23,283 nt of DNA from a virus. The stretch lies in the IMG/VR virus record IMGVR_UViG_3300008266_000489, positions 1-23,283 of that record; one strand, 5' to 3'. Below, piece after piece: positions 1-6,362 of this stretch (its first letter is position 1; the number at the start of each line of letters is the position of its first letter). The notes under the pieces are model-generated. The model did not search any database. It was not told the DNA's origin and saw only the letters and a list, made by a program, of their open reading frames with translations. Both the position numbers and the translations under genes were made by a program.

Positions 1-52
1 TATCATTCATTATATGATTATTCACAAGGTAGGCAATGTCACGTTTACGCAT
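1..52 (-). CDS. Partial small protein, N-terminus only
   Basis: Only the first 17 codons are in the window; the gene runs off the left edge. It begins MRKRDIAYLV. The ATG overlaps the TAA of the upstream gene in a TAATG arrangement, typical of translational coupling here. Product unknown. Confidence 0.6.
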   Translation of the reverse strand, partial: MRKRDIAYLVNNHIMND

Positions 53-429
53 TATTCCGCTTTGCAATATTCAACAAAGTCATTCTGTGACCCTGAAAAA
101 ACAACTTCTTCATCGGAATCTTTTACCACAACTTTATTGGCATAAACATGGTACTCATAATCCACACCACCAGAATCCGTTATCGCATGGATATAAAAAC
201 CACCGACGGATTTTTTGAAGTGTGCAATTAATTGTGCGGCTAGGCAACCCATGCCGTTTGCAAATGTACCCATTTCAGGTTTGCCGGCAATACCATTTCC
301 TAACTGAATACCTTTTAGAAAATCGCCTAACTCTGCACCATGACCAGATGGATAACCATCAAACTGGCGATACAAACAAACGATAGGCTCATTAACCTCA
401 TAAACATAAGTCAAACAACGTGTTCCCAT
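52..429 (-). CDS. Conserved phage protein of unknown function (125 aa)
   Basis: This 125-residue soluble protein has no signal peptide or membrane segment. It contains the block RQFDGYPSGHG near residue 22, a pattern I associate with a conserved phage hypothetical family of unknown function. The middle is glycine-rich (about 38-62) and the C-terminal third is acidic with aromatic residues. It lies between the 84-residue gene at 443-697 and a partial gene it overlaps by one base, so it probably shares the unit that starts at the promoter at 725-752. Existence of the gene is well supported; function is not. Confidence 0.75.
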   Translation of the reverse strand: MGTRCLTYVYEVNEPIVCLYRQFDGYPSGHGAELGDFLKGIQLGNGIAGKPEMGTFANGMGCLAAQLIAHFKKSVGGFYIHAITDSGGVDYEYHVYANKVVVKDSDEEVVFSGSQNDFVEYCKAE

Positions 430-442
430 TTTTTTACTCCAA

Positions 443-697
443 TTAAATATTTTTGAAACCCAATTCGGTGTCCATCATAAGCATTTTGCAAATATTCAAG
501 GTTTGCCGAATTTGCTCAGTGTAGATGCCGTTTTGATTTCGTTCATTCATTTCCTGAATGTCGGACATGTAACCACAGATAATCATTCCCATACCTGAGA
601 ATTTAAAAGTAATTGACCGCTCAATTGATTCCATGATTTGGGCTTTTGGTGAGCCGTACATCTGGACTTCACGGGAGATTTGAATCGCTGTAGACAT
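443..697 (-). CDS. Hypothetical protein (84 aa), first gene after a promoter
   Basis: The protein begins MSTAIQISREV, is rich in methionine and isoleucine, and has a possible amphipathic C-terminal helix. No family was recognised. The start is supported by AAAGGA about six bases upstream and by a promoter (725-752) whose predicted transcript begins with the AUAGAUUGA leader shared by four promoters in this window. It is the first gene of the leftmost unit. Confidence 0.7.
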   Translation of the reverse strand: MSTAIQISREVQMYGSPKAQIMESIERSITFKFSGMGMIICGYMSDIQEMNERNQNGIYTEQIRQTLNICKMLMMDTELGFKNI

Positions 698-724
698 TTC
701 GTTCCTTTATCAATCTATAGGTAT

Positions 725-752
725 AGTATAGCAGGATTAGGTACCATGTCAA
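725..752 (-). promoter_or_regulatory. Sigma-70-type promoter, AUAGAUUGA class
   Basis: On the minus strand TTGACA is followed by a 16-base spacer ending CCTGC and by TATACT, so the -10 box has an extended TGn. The predicted start falls on the first A of ATAGATTGA. It serves the gene at 443-697. Confidence 0.85.
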
Positions 753-776
753 GTGCTTTGTTGCAGAATTACAACA

Positions 777-929
777 TCAAGGAAATAGATTCAAAAGTAT
801 TACACTTAGATTAAATGAGAAAACCAAGCCATCTAGCAAATAATACCATTTCGGATGTTTAGTGTAATCTAGATGAATCAATCGCCAGCCAGACCACGCT
901 ACAAAAATAAAAGGAAAAATCAAACTCAT
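777..929 (-). CDS. Small membrane protein (50 aa)
   Basis: This is a 50-codon frame starting MSLIFPFIFVAW. The N-terminal 15 residues are hydrophobic. A basic, aromatic middle (HPKWYY) follows, then a second hydrophobic stretch at about 32-50, so two short membrane segments are likely. The ATG overlaps the TGA of the gene at 926-1123 (ATGA). This accounts for most of what would otherwise be a 228-base gap; the rest is the promoter at 725-752. Function unknown. Confidence 0.6.
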   Translation of the reverse strand: MSLIFPFIFVAWSGWRLIHLDYTKHPKWYYLLDGLVFSFNLSVILLNLFP

Positions 930-1123
930 TTATTACTGCCGAGATATCTTACCGCATCTTGGAACAATGAAGTCACGCCGAAATGAACCGCATCAACATC
1001 ATGCCCAAATGCTTTCGCATAAATCACATCTTCATCATTCATCAACCACGGCGCAGGCATACGGTGAATGAACCGATTAGCAGCCCGCAAAGCAAGGGTC
1101 TCAATTACATCTTCATAAGTCAT
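926..1123 (-). CDS. Hypothetical protein (65 aa)
   Basis: I chose the ATG at 1123 because GGAG lies six bases upstream. A longer frame starting at 1240 would overlap the upstream gene by almost 100 bases and lacks such a site. The protein starts MTYEDVIETLALRAANRF, looks helical and soluble, and ends YLGSNK. No family was recognised. It overlaps the 50-residue membrane gene downstream by four bases. Confidence 0.7.
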   Translation of the reverse strand: MTYEDVIETLALRAANRFIHRMPAPWLMNDEDVIYAKAFGHDVDAVHFGVTSLFQDAVRYLGSNK

Positions 1124-1142
1124 AAAAACTCCATTAAAAAAA

Positions 1143-1541
1143 TTATTCGCCATCCTTGGCATGTTCATCACACGATGTATAGAACCAACCGACACCTCGC
1201 CATTTGCCAGGATGCCCGCAAGTTTCGCAAGTGTGGGCACTCATACTCTCAGCAAACCAAATCATGCCATCTGTCAATCTATCCCCGCCAGAAGCATAGA
1301 AACGCAAAGTACCATATTTCTCTTTTACTTGATCCACAGTCACTTGAGGAATTTCTTTCCCCGGTCGTGAATTGTTGTCAATGTAGTTTTGAATGGTAGC
1401 ACAAAGCGCATTAATCAATTCAAACCAACCACTACCACATTCAAAGCCCCAACACATAGCCGTTTCTTGCATTGACTTGTCACGATTAACAAACATCTTT
1501 GGATATCTCTCGCAGAGCAATTTATCTAATTCTTCTTTCAT
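1143..1541 (-). CDS. Conserved phage protein with C-terminal Cys cluster (132 aa)
   Basis: The protein contains CGSGWFELI (about 35-43), QVKEKYGTLRFYASGGD (about 70-86) and a C-terminal cluster CETCGHPG...C. I recognise this pattern from a widespread phage hypothetical family. The cysteines (about residues 104, 107 and 124), with a nearby histidine, may bind zinc. No signal peptide is visible. It sits in a run of small coupled genes. Function unknown. Confidence 0.75.
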   Translation of the reverse strand: MKEELDKLLCERYPKMFVNRDKSMQETAMCWGFECGSGWFELINALCATIQNYIDNNSRPGKEIPQVTVDQVKEKYGTLRFYASGGDRLTDGMIWFAESMSAHTCETCGHPGKWRGVGWFYTSCDEHAKDGE

Positions 1542-1548
1542 ATAAACC

Positions 1549-1755
1549 TCACTTGGGTGGAAAATCAGGAAAGGATCCCCACGGTCGTTTCAATTCAACC
1601 GATACATCATCTGGTCCGCCTCTATCTAACCATTCTTTTGCAATCGTAGTCACAGGATTACAATTAACAATAACATACCTCACAAGATATCCACTGTAGT
1701 CATAAGTGCCATCAGGTACCCACTTGAACATCTTAAAATTTCCAACAGTACTCAT
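1549..1755 (-). CDS. Hypothetical protein (68 aa)
   Basis: The start at 1755 overlaps the upstream stop (ATGA) and has GGAG six bases upstream. The product begins MSTVGNFKMFKW, has a central GYLVRYVIVN strand-like segment and ends in a proline-rich tail. No family was recognised. It is coupled to the small hydrophobic gene before it. Confidence 0.65.
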   Translation of the reverse strand: MSTVGNFKMFKWVPDGTYDYSGYLVRYVIVNCNPVTTIAKEWLDRGGPDDVSVELKRPWGSFPDFPPK

Positions 1756-1949
1756 ACTTCTCTCCGACATTCAAAAACAATAATTGCATTGGTTGTATTG
1801 GAGTTTAATTTCAACAGAGTTTTATTCTCCAGCACAATCTTAAATTGTTCACATTCTTTTGCGGTGTAGAATGTATCCAGTTTGGTTTGATGCATTTCCA
1901 ACTTACCATTGGTGACTAACAATGATATTAAAATTAGTTGGTACATCAT
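1752..1949 (-). CDS. Small protein with hydrophobic N-terminus (65 aa)
   Basis: The first 14 residues (MMYQLILISLLVTN) are hydrophobic and could be a membrane anchor or a short signal sequence. The rest is polar with two cysteines. Its Shine-Dalgarno sequence is the GGAG inside the FGV codons that end the upstream paralogue gene (1946-2218), with stop and start overlapping. Function unknown. Confidence 0.65.
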   Translation of the reverse strand: MMYQLILISLLVTNGKLEMHQTKLDTFYTAKECEQFKIVLENKTLLKLNSNTTNAIIVFECRREV

Positions 1950-2218
1950 TCAACTCCGAAGTGGTCTTTAGTCTTATCTATCATTCGGCGAAAATGCACA
2001 ATCTTACCTTCATGCCATCTGCGGTCAGATTCATTGCATGATGTGGATTTATATTTCTCCAACATAGCAATCTCATATTCAAGTAAGCCAATGAATTCTT
2101 TTGTCATCACCTTGAAGAATCTTTCTTTAAACGCAGGCAACCACTCCAAGCCTTGTGGTGTAGTATACTCAGCATAATACTGGGCTTGGTCAGCCAGTTT
2201 CTTACTTCGCTCATTCAT
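1946..2218 (-). CDS. MNERI...FGVE paralogue family, member 1 (90 aa, divergent)
   Basis: This is one of six related small proteins in the window. It begins MNERSKKLADQAQ and ends DHFGVE, matching the N- and C-terminal blocks of the family. The central block (RFFKVMTKEFIG) replaces the KFAELIVREC seen elsewhere. I chose the ATG at 2218, which overlaps the upstream stop, because it aligns with the family start. The final codons GGA GTT GAA carry a GGAG that serves the following gene. Probably a soluble helical protein; function unknown. Confidence 0.7.
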   Translation of the reverse strand: MNERSKKLADQAQYYAEYTTPQGLEWLPAFKERFFKVMTKEFIGLLEYEIAMLEKYKSTSCNESDRRWHEGKIVHFRRMIDKTKDHFGVE

Positions 2219-2421
2219 ACGTAATACTCCAAACGGTGCCCGCAATCTTTGCACAGAAGAATCCAGTGTTGATAATTATAAACAGCATTAACCATATTGT
2301 ATTTTTTTTGTTCAATCACCTCTGTCATTGTGCGGCGATTCTCTTGCACAGGTCCGCGCTTAGGTTCGTGAATAACATTATCCGAATTACACTTGTCGCA
2401 ATGGATTATTTCTTTAATCAT
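2215..2421 (-). CDS. Small zinc-ribbon protein (68 aa)
   Basis: Two CxxC knuckles frame the protein: CDKC at residues 8-11 and CKDC about residues 57-60. A basic, glutamine-rich linker separates them. This is a classical zinc ribbon, suggesting nucleic-acid or protein binding. The start overlaps the stop of the gene at 2418-2762 by four bases. The partner is unknown. Confidence 0.7.
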   Translation of the reverse strand: MIKEIIHCDKCNSDNVIHEPKRGPVQENRRTMTEVIEQKKYNMVNAVYNYQHWILLCKDCGHRLEYYV

Positions 2422-2762
2422 CTTGAAATTCTCAACTCAGCATCAGGATTATCCCAACATGCATTCCTGTACTTATATACAAAATTACACAGCCCATCAT
2501 ATGAACCCCAACCATTAGCAGGATTAAATTTACGAAAACGTTCTGGATCAGATAGAAGAATATTCCAACCTTCATCCAACAATTCGGCAATATCTCTTGC
2601 AAAAAGCAAACCGTATTGTTCATCAGGGCGCCACAGCACATCATACAATGTCATGCCATTGGATAATTTCACTTCCGAAGCCATGAGTCCAAGGTTATGT
2701 GTGATATTCGCATCAAATACTGATACGGGTTGTGTCACAATCAAATCAACATCAAGGCTCAT
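2418..2762 (-). CDS. Conserved phage protein MSLDVDL...ANITHNL family (114 aa)
   Basis: The combination MSLDVDL, ANITHNLGLMA, LWRP, SDPERFRKFNPANGWG and the final NPDAELRISR matches a conserved phage hypothetical family that I recognise. It has no assigned biochemical function. The protein is soluble, and its length looks complete. It follows the small membrane gene at 2766-2951 and overlaps the zinc-ribbon gene downstream (ATGA). Confidence 0.8.
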   Translation of the reverse strand: MSLDVDLIVTQPVSVFDANITHNLGLMASEVKLSNGMTLYDVLWRPDEQYGLLFARDIAELLDEGWNILLSDPERFRKFNPANGWGSYDGLCNFVYKYRNACWDNPDAELRISR

Positions 2763-2765
2763 AGT

Positions 2766-2951
2766 TTAGTCTTTAGAAGGAGGAACAGCAACTATAACAC
2801 ACTTCTGGTCCCGTGGCAATGACTTTTCACACTCATTCATCTCTTTTGCAACAACATTTACCGCAGCCCCTGGATTGAATTGTTGAATTGCTCCGACCAA
2901 AACAATACCAGTAATTATACCGAAAATAAAACCAAACCAACCTTCACTCAT
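2766..2951 (-). CDS. Small membrane protein (61 aa)
   Basis: The protein has one membrane segment (about residues 5-21, GFIFGIITGIVLVGAI) and a 35-residue polar tail with two cysteines. I chose the ATG at 2951 because a GGAG lies seven bases upstream; an in-frame ATG at 2957 is possible. It overlaps the YubB/Api92-like gene by eight bases. The tail could face the periplasm, but this is inference. Confidence 0.6.
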   Translation of the reverse strand: MSEGWFGFIFGIITGIVLVGAIQQFNPGAAVNVVAKEMNECEKSLPRDQKCVIVAVPPSKD

Positions 2952-3420
2952 CCTCATTCTCCTCTTCCCAGTCAGCCAATTGTTCGCTAATGTTAAAAGT
3001 TTCATCCAATTCATCTGGAATCATAGCCGCAACTTCTTCACTTGACAAATTGGAATATTCATAGTAATCATCAAAGCCGTCCTCGTAGATACCAGCAAAA
3101 CACAAGCCAGGCTCATAGTACATACCACGGACAGTAAAACCTAATTCTTCCATAGCTTTATAAGCGGCTAAAGGAGGTGCCCATGCACTATCAAAATAAA
3201 GTACCAAAGTGGTATCAGTAAACTCATTGATACCGTCATCACTACCAACGTCCCATTTAGTGCCCCAATTCTCTACGCACCAATTATAGTCCCATTCTCT
3301 GCTTGGCGGGGGTACAAGTTCCTTAAGAAATTTACCTTCAGCAAATGCAGTCTTCGCCCGCTCAATCATAGCAGGATCTTCATGTTCAAGTGTAAGTGTA
3401 TTAGCGCACCAATTCGGCAT
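2944..3420 (-). CDS. Api92-like / YubB ferredoxin-like domain protein (DUF1281 type)
   Basis: The N-terminus MPNWCANTLTL, the NWGTKWDV block (about residues 51-58), the acidic stretch after it and YFDSAWAPP (about 74-82) match the Api92-like/YubB family of phages and plasmids (pfam DUF1281), which has a ferredoxin-like fold and no proven function. At 158 residues it is a usual length. The C-terminus is strongly acidic. The start has a good AAAGGAGAA site upstream. It is a soluble accessory protein and overlaps the small membrane gene downstream. Confidence 0.8.
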   Translation of the reverse strand: MPNWCANTLTLEHEDPAMIERAKTAFAEGKFLKELVPPPSREWDYNWCVENWGTKWDVGSDDGINEFTDTTLVLYFDSAWAPPLAAYKAMEELGFTVRGMYYEPGLCFAGIYEDGFDDYYEYSNLSSEEVAAMIPDELDETFNISEQLADWEEENEDE

Positions 3421-3435
3421 ATCGTTCTCCTTTAA

Positions 3436-3792
3436 TTAATTCCAGGTTCTATGTTTTTCAGCAATCCATTCAAGACCATCATATTCTTCAACTTCCCATT
3501 CCACATCATCGGGTATTTCTATCACTTTCAATTCAGCACAGAAACCATTGGCCTCTTGACCCATTTCTTCCACCACGGCAATCAAATCAGGATCAGACCG
3601 ATCCTCAGTCATTGTACGTGAATACAAATAGTGTTCGTCTTTACCCAAGTGCCCAGCATGATAATATTCATGCCAACCATAACCTCCACGAGGTTGTTTT
3701 TCCCATGCTATACCTTTACGGTCAAGGAATTTCTCAAAGGCTGCATCAGACAAGCCGAAGCCACCGTGACAAGCGTTTATTACAACTTTCAT
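3436..3792 (-). CDS. Conserved phage protein MKVVINACHGGFGLS family (118 aa)
   Basis: The N-terminus MKVVINACHGGFGLSDAA, the RSDPDLIAVVEEMG block (about residues 65-78), the EIPDDVEWEVEEYDG segment and the final HRTW match a conserved phage hypothetical family I recognise. The function is unknown. Translation is coupled to the upstream paralogue (3789-3998), whose last codons supply GGAG seven bases before this ATG. Confidence 0.8.
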   Translation of the reverse strand: MKVVINACHGGFGLSDAAFEKFLDRKGIAWEKQPRGGYGWHEYYHAGHLGKDEHYLYSRTMTEDRSDPDLIAVVEEMGQEANGFCAELKVIEIPDDVEWEVEEYDGLEWIAEKHRTWN

Positions 3793-3998
3793 TCTTCAAC
3801 TCCAAAATGTCGTTTAATCAAATCAAAAGCCTGTCCTCTACTAACCATATCACGCAACATAGGACTTAATGCCACACCACATTCCTTAACAATCAACTCG
3901 GCAAACTTTTCGTGGTCAAAATTCATATAAGCAGTATGATTATTACCTATATCAATAAAGCCAGCCTGTTCAGCAAGTAGTTTAATTCGTTCATTCAT
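3789..3998 (-). CDS. MNERI...FGVEE paralogue family, member 2 (69 aa)
   Basis: The protein begins MNERIKLLAEQAGF, has the central block KFAELIVKECGV (about residues 31-42) and ends RHFGVEE. It lies directly behind member 3 and shares ATGA overlaps with both neighbours. The FGVEE codons carry GGAG placed seven bases before the ATG of the next gene. It appears helical and soluble; function unknown. Similar termini in six genes suggest duplication within this genome. Confidence 0.75.
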   Translation of the reverse strand: MNERIKLLAEQAGFIDIGNNHTAYMNFDHEKFAELIVKECGVALSPMLRDMVSRGQAFDLIKRHFGVEE

Positions 3999-4237
3999 TC
4001 TTCAACTCCGAAATGTTGTTTAATCTGTTGAGCCATATCCCAATATTCCGGTCTCACGCCTGTTTGACTTGGAGCAAAATCAACCCAATCTGTTCCCTTT
4101 GCTATAATCTGTTCAGCACATTCCCGCACAATCAACTCGGCGAACTTAGATATATCAAATGATTGATTGCGGTCATAGATATCGGGATTGCTTTTAAAGC
4201 CAGCCTGTTCAGCAAGTTGTTGAATTCGTTCGTTCAT
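3995..4237 (-). CDS. MNERI...FGVEE paralogue family, member 3 (80 aa)
   Basis: This is the clearest family member: MNERIQQLAEQAGF, then KFAELIVRECAE (about residues 31-42), then QQIKQHFGVEE at the end. The DNA across its 3' end is nearly identical to that of members 2 and 6. The ATG overlaps the stop of the prohibitin-like lipoprotein gene. The function is unknown. Confidence 0.75.
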   Translation of the reverse strand: MNERIQQLAEQAGFKSNPDIYDRNQSFDISKFAELIVRECAEQIIAKGTDWVDFAPSQTGVRPEYWDMAQQIKQHFGVEE

Positions 4238-5031
4238 TTTTGCATCATCAGCGCATTGAAGTTTGCTGGCACAACAATCGTTTGCACCTTGCCGTTCTTG
4301 ATACCTTCTGAGATATTCATCATAGCCTGCGCTTGCATGTAAGCGATACTTTGAGCACCTTGATTACTCAATGCTTGCATACGTTCTGCTTCCATCTTAG
4401 CAGTCTTAACTTCAACTTCTTTTTGTTTCAATTCATTCTTAGCACGAACCAACTCATTTGCACTTGCAACAACCGAATCAGCAGGTAAAATATTCCGAAT
4501 CAACACTTGACCAATAATCAAACTACCATCAAGTTTTTCATCAGCCAAACTCTTTTGAATTTGTTCTTTGATAGCTTGTTCCATCGCTTGGCGATTATCA
4601 GCCATATCTAGAGCCTCATACTTTCGTGCTTCCTTGTAGATAGCGTTACGGGTAGTTTGGACAATGTAGTTATACATCAAATAAATGTCGCCGTTGTGTC
4701 GAGCATGGAATGCCTGACTCTTTTGGCTGTACAATTCAGCAACCTGTGCCTGGTTGATGTTATAGATAACCACTGCATCCAAGTCTTTCATGGTACTGTT
4801 ATCTTTAGCAACAGGTGTCATGTCCTCAAGTTTAACATTCACATCTTTAATGGGGAATGTAAGAACATCACCGACCATGGTTTGATTAAAAGAACCGGGC
4901 AATAATTCACCTTGCTGGACTTGTTTGTCAAAGCCAACACGAACACCAACTTCACCAGTCTCAATTCGGGTACAACCCGTTGCGAGAATTGAAGCAACAA
5001 CCAAACCAGTAAGAGCAAATTTTTTCATCAT
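4234..5031 (-). CDS. SPFH/prohibitin-type (Band 7) lipoprotein
   Basis: Residues 1-20 form a lipoprotein signal: MMKK, a hydrophobic core, then LATGC with Cys20 as the lipidation site. The next roughly 180 residues match the SPFH/PHB fold (GEVGVRVGF, a central RNAIYKEARKYEA region, IGQVLIRNILP). A charged coiled coil follows (about 192-225, ELVRAKNELKQKEVEVK), then a hydrophobic C-terminal segment. Such proteins form ring-like membrane assemblies in cells, and homologues occur in some phages. A lipid anchor suggests a site at the inner or outer membrane on the periplasmic side. A consensus promoter lies about 50 bases upstream, inside the preceding small gene. The role is open; membrane remodelling or exclusion of other phages are guesses. 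Confidence 0.85.
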   Translation of the reverse strand: MMKKFALTGLVVASILATGCTRIETGEVGVRVGFDKQVQQGELLPGSFNQTMVGDVLTFPIKDVNVKLEDMTPVAKDNSTMKDLDAVVIYNINQAQVAELYSQKSQAFHARHNGDIYLMYNYIVQTTRNAIYKEARKYEALDMADNRQAMEQAIKEQIQKSLADEKLDGSLIIGQVLIRNILPADSVVASANELVRAKNELKQKEVEVKTAKMEAERMQALSNQGAQSIAYMQAQAMMNISEGIKNGKVQTIVVPANFNALMMQK

Positions 5032-5037
5032 ATATCC

Positions 5038-5214
5038 TTAAAAAAGTACCACAAGAGCAACTAAACTACCGAAAGTAAGTATAGCACAGACCGCACTATA
5101 TGTCAAGAGTTTTATCAAACTCCACGATTCTTTCCCGGACATATTCCGTAGGTACTGAATACCGAAAAAGAACAATACAAAAACAATAACAAAAGCTAGG
5201 ATTATTCTAATCAT
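5038..5214 (-). CDS. Small two-segment membrane protein (58 aa)
   Basis: This 58-codon frame starts MIRIILAFVIVFVLFFFG. It has a first membrane segment at about residues 3-19, a short basic loop, and a second segment at about 38-58. GAGG at the end of the upstream gene is six bases before the ATG. The promoter of the lipoprotein gene (5078-5106) lies within this coding sequence. It may work with the lipoprotein, by position only. Confidence 0.6.
   Translation of the reverse strand: MIRIILAFVIVFVLFFFGIQYLRNMSGKESWSLIKLLTYSAVCAILTFGSLVALVVLF
5078..5106 (-). promoter_or_regulatory. Sigma-70-type promoter inside a coding sequence
   Basis: TTGACA, a 17-base spacer and TATACT with an extended TGC read on the minus strand toward the lipoprotein gene at 4234-5031. 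The promoter lies within the 58-residue membrane gene, so the lipoprotein unit can be transcribed separately. Confidence 0.8.
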
Positions 5215-5217
5215 ATT

Positions 5218-5439
5218 TTACCTCAAGTAATGACTTTCAATTGTGAAGTTAATACCAGACCCAGCGATTTCATCAAACAATTCCTCATCAGGAATATCAT
5301 CATCAATATCAAATTCGGTATGAATAGCATCATACACATACATTTGTGCATCCACTCTATTAGAAAAGACACCAAGAATTTCGGAAGAAGATTCTGATTC
5401 TTCATCTCTTACGACAACAAATACCTTAATGTTTTCCAT
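5218..5439 (-). CDS. Hypothetical acidic protein (73 aa)
   Basis: The protein begins MENIKVFVVVRDEESES and continues with EILGVFSNRVDAQMYVYDA and an acidic aspartate/glutamate run. The pattern suggests a small alpha/beta fold, and similar phage hypotheticals are familiar to me. The start codon follows the FGV codons of the upstream paralogue, which provide GGAG. The last codons supply GAGG for the membrane gene that follows. Confidence 0.7.
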   Translation of the reverse strand: MENIKVFVVVRDEESESSSEILGVFSNRVDAQMYVYDAIHTEFDIDDDIPDEELFDEIAGSGINFTIESHYLR

Positions 5440-5645
5440 TATTTAACTCCAAAATAATCTTCAATATCAAACATTGCTGTAGACATGGCTTCATCCACAT
5501 TCCATTCTTCTTCAATCGCTTGGTCCCTTGTCTTACCTACAATATCTCTACATTCCCGAATAATCAAATAGGCTAACTTCATTTCTTGTTCGGTTGCTTG
5601 TGAACCATAGACCTGTTTGACCAATTCTTGAATTCGGCCATTCAT
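5439..5645 (-). CDS. MNERI...FGVEE paralogue family, member 4 (68 aa)
   Basis: The protein begins MNGRIQELVKQVYG, carries the central block KLAYLIIRECRD and ends DYFGVK. It is one of three tandem family members at 5439-6075. Start and stop codons overlap with member 5. The terminal GGA GTT codons again put GGAG in front of the next ATG. Function unknown. Confidence 0.7.
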   Translation of the reverse strand: MNGRIQELVKQVYGSQATEQEMKLAYLIIRECRDIVGKTRDQAIEEEWNVDEAMSTAMFDIEDYFGVK

Positions 5646-5857
5646 TCTTCTGCTCCAAAATACATTATAATTTCACCAGCACAAGTTTCACCGCTACCCA
5701 ATTCACGATATTCATCACATATGTCATAACATTTTAAAATAATAAAATCTGCAAATTTTCCTGGATCATCAATGATGTATTGTTTATTGGTCTTATCATA
5801 GTATCCGCCAGCTTTTTTCCAAAGTTTCTTAATCGGTTTGTTCATTCCGTGCATCAT
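5642..5857 (-). CDS. MNERI...FGVEE paralogue family, member 5 (71 aa)
   Basis: The protein begins MMHGMNKPIKKLWKKAGGYY, carries KFADFIILKCYD in the centre and ends MYFGAEE. The ATG at 5857 has the upstream GGAG at seven bases. The internal Met5 aligns better with the family start, so the first four residues may be an extension. Tandem position and matching ends indicate duplication. Confidence 0.7.
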   Translation of the reverse strand: MMHGMNKPIKKLWKKAGGYYDKTNKQYIIDDPGKFADFIILKCYDICDEYRELGSGETCAGEIIMYFGAEE

Positions 5858-6075
5858 TCTTCAACTCCGAAATGTTGTTTAAATCTCTCACCAATCAATA
5901 CTTGAATGTTATGTGGAACTTCATTGTCTTTGACCACTTCCCAAATACATTCCCGAACAAGCAACAGGGCGAATTTTTCTGGGTCTAATGCTTTGATTTC
6001 AGTATACCCGCCATCAGTATATCCGACAACTTTTTGAGACTGTTCAATAAATTGTTTTATTTGTTCATTCATCAT
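5854..6075 (-). CDS. MNERI...FGVEE paralogue family, member 6 (73 aa)
   Basis: The protein begins MMNEQIKQFIEQSQK, has the block KFALLLVRECIW in the centre and ends FKQHFGVEE. The last 30 bases resemble members 2 and 3 at the DNA level. The start overlaps the end of the gene at 6075-6326. No strong Shine-Dalgarno site precedes it, so translation may depend on coupling. Function unknown. Confidence 0.7.
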   Translation of the reverse strand: MMNEQIKQFIEQSQKVVGYTDGGYTEIKALDPEKFALLLVRECIWEVVKDNEVPHNIQVLIGERFKQHFGVEE

Positions 6076-6326
6076 TATACTACAAAACTTTGGTACCGAG
6101 CGGAAATACTCATATTGCGGAAGTTTACAGCCTCAACTTCATAACCAAGGGTTAGCATTTTTGCACGGATCCTAACCGATGCATCCGCAAGTTTTCTATT
6201 ATCTAAATCAGACCTATCCAAATGCGATAAATCAGTATCAACATTGGCTAAGTCGGAACATACAAAAGGAATCACAAAATAACCGTGTCGCAATTCCGTC
6301 TTACGGGAAATAAAAATCTTGTTCAT
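6075..6326 (-). CDS. Hypothetical protein (83 aa), predicted leaderless
   Basis: The start at 6326 (MNKIFISRKTELRHG) is preferred over a TTG at 6362, because that TTG is part of the -35 box. The -10 box ends only seven bases before this ATG, so the mRNA probably begins at or next to the AUG and has no ribosome-binding site. The protein is soluble, with a basic C-terminal half; no family was recognised. It heads the unit carrying three paralogue-family members. Confidence 0.65.
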   Translation of the reverse strand: MNKIFISRKTELRHGYFVIPFVCSDLANVDTDLSHLDRSDLDNRKLADASVRIRAKMLTLGYEVEAVNFRNMSISARYQSFVV

Positions 6327-6333
6327 ATCTTTA

Positions 6334-6362
6334 ATTATACGATAAAACCAGTACCATGTCAA
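6334..6362 (-). promoter_or_regulatory. Sigma-70-type promoter giving a probable leaderless mRNA
   Basis: TTGACA, a 17-base spacer and TATAAT (perfect consensus) on the minus strand. Seven bases separate the -10 box from the ATG at 6326. The -35 box overlaps the stop codon of the upstream kinase-like gene. Confidence 0.85.

Noticed and set aside
983-1399. Plus-strand open frame (138 codons)
   Set aside because: It is opposite two good minus-strand genes, has no ribosome-binding site or promoter, and its product matches no phage pattern.
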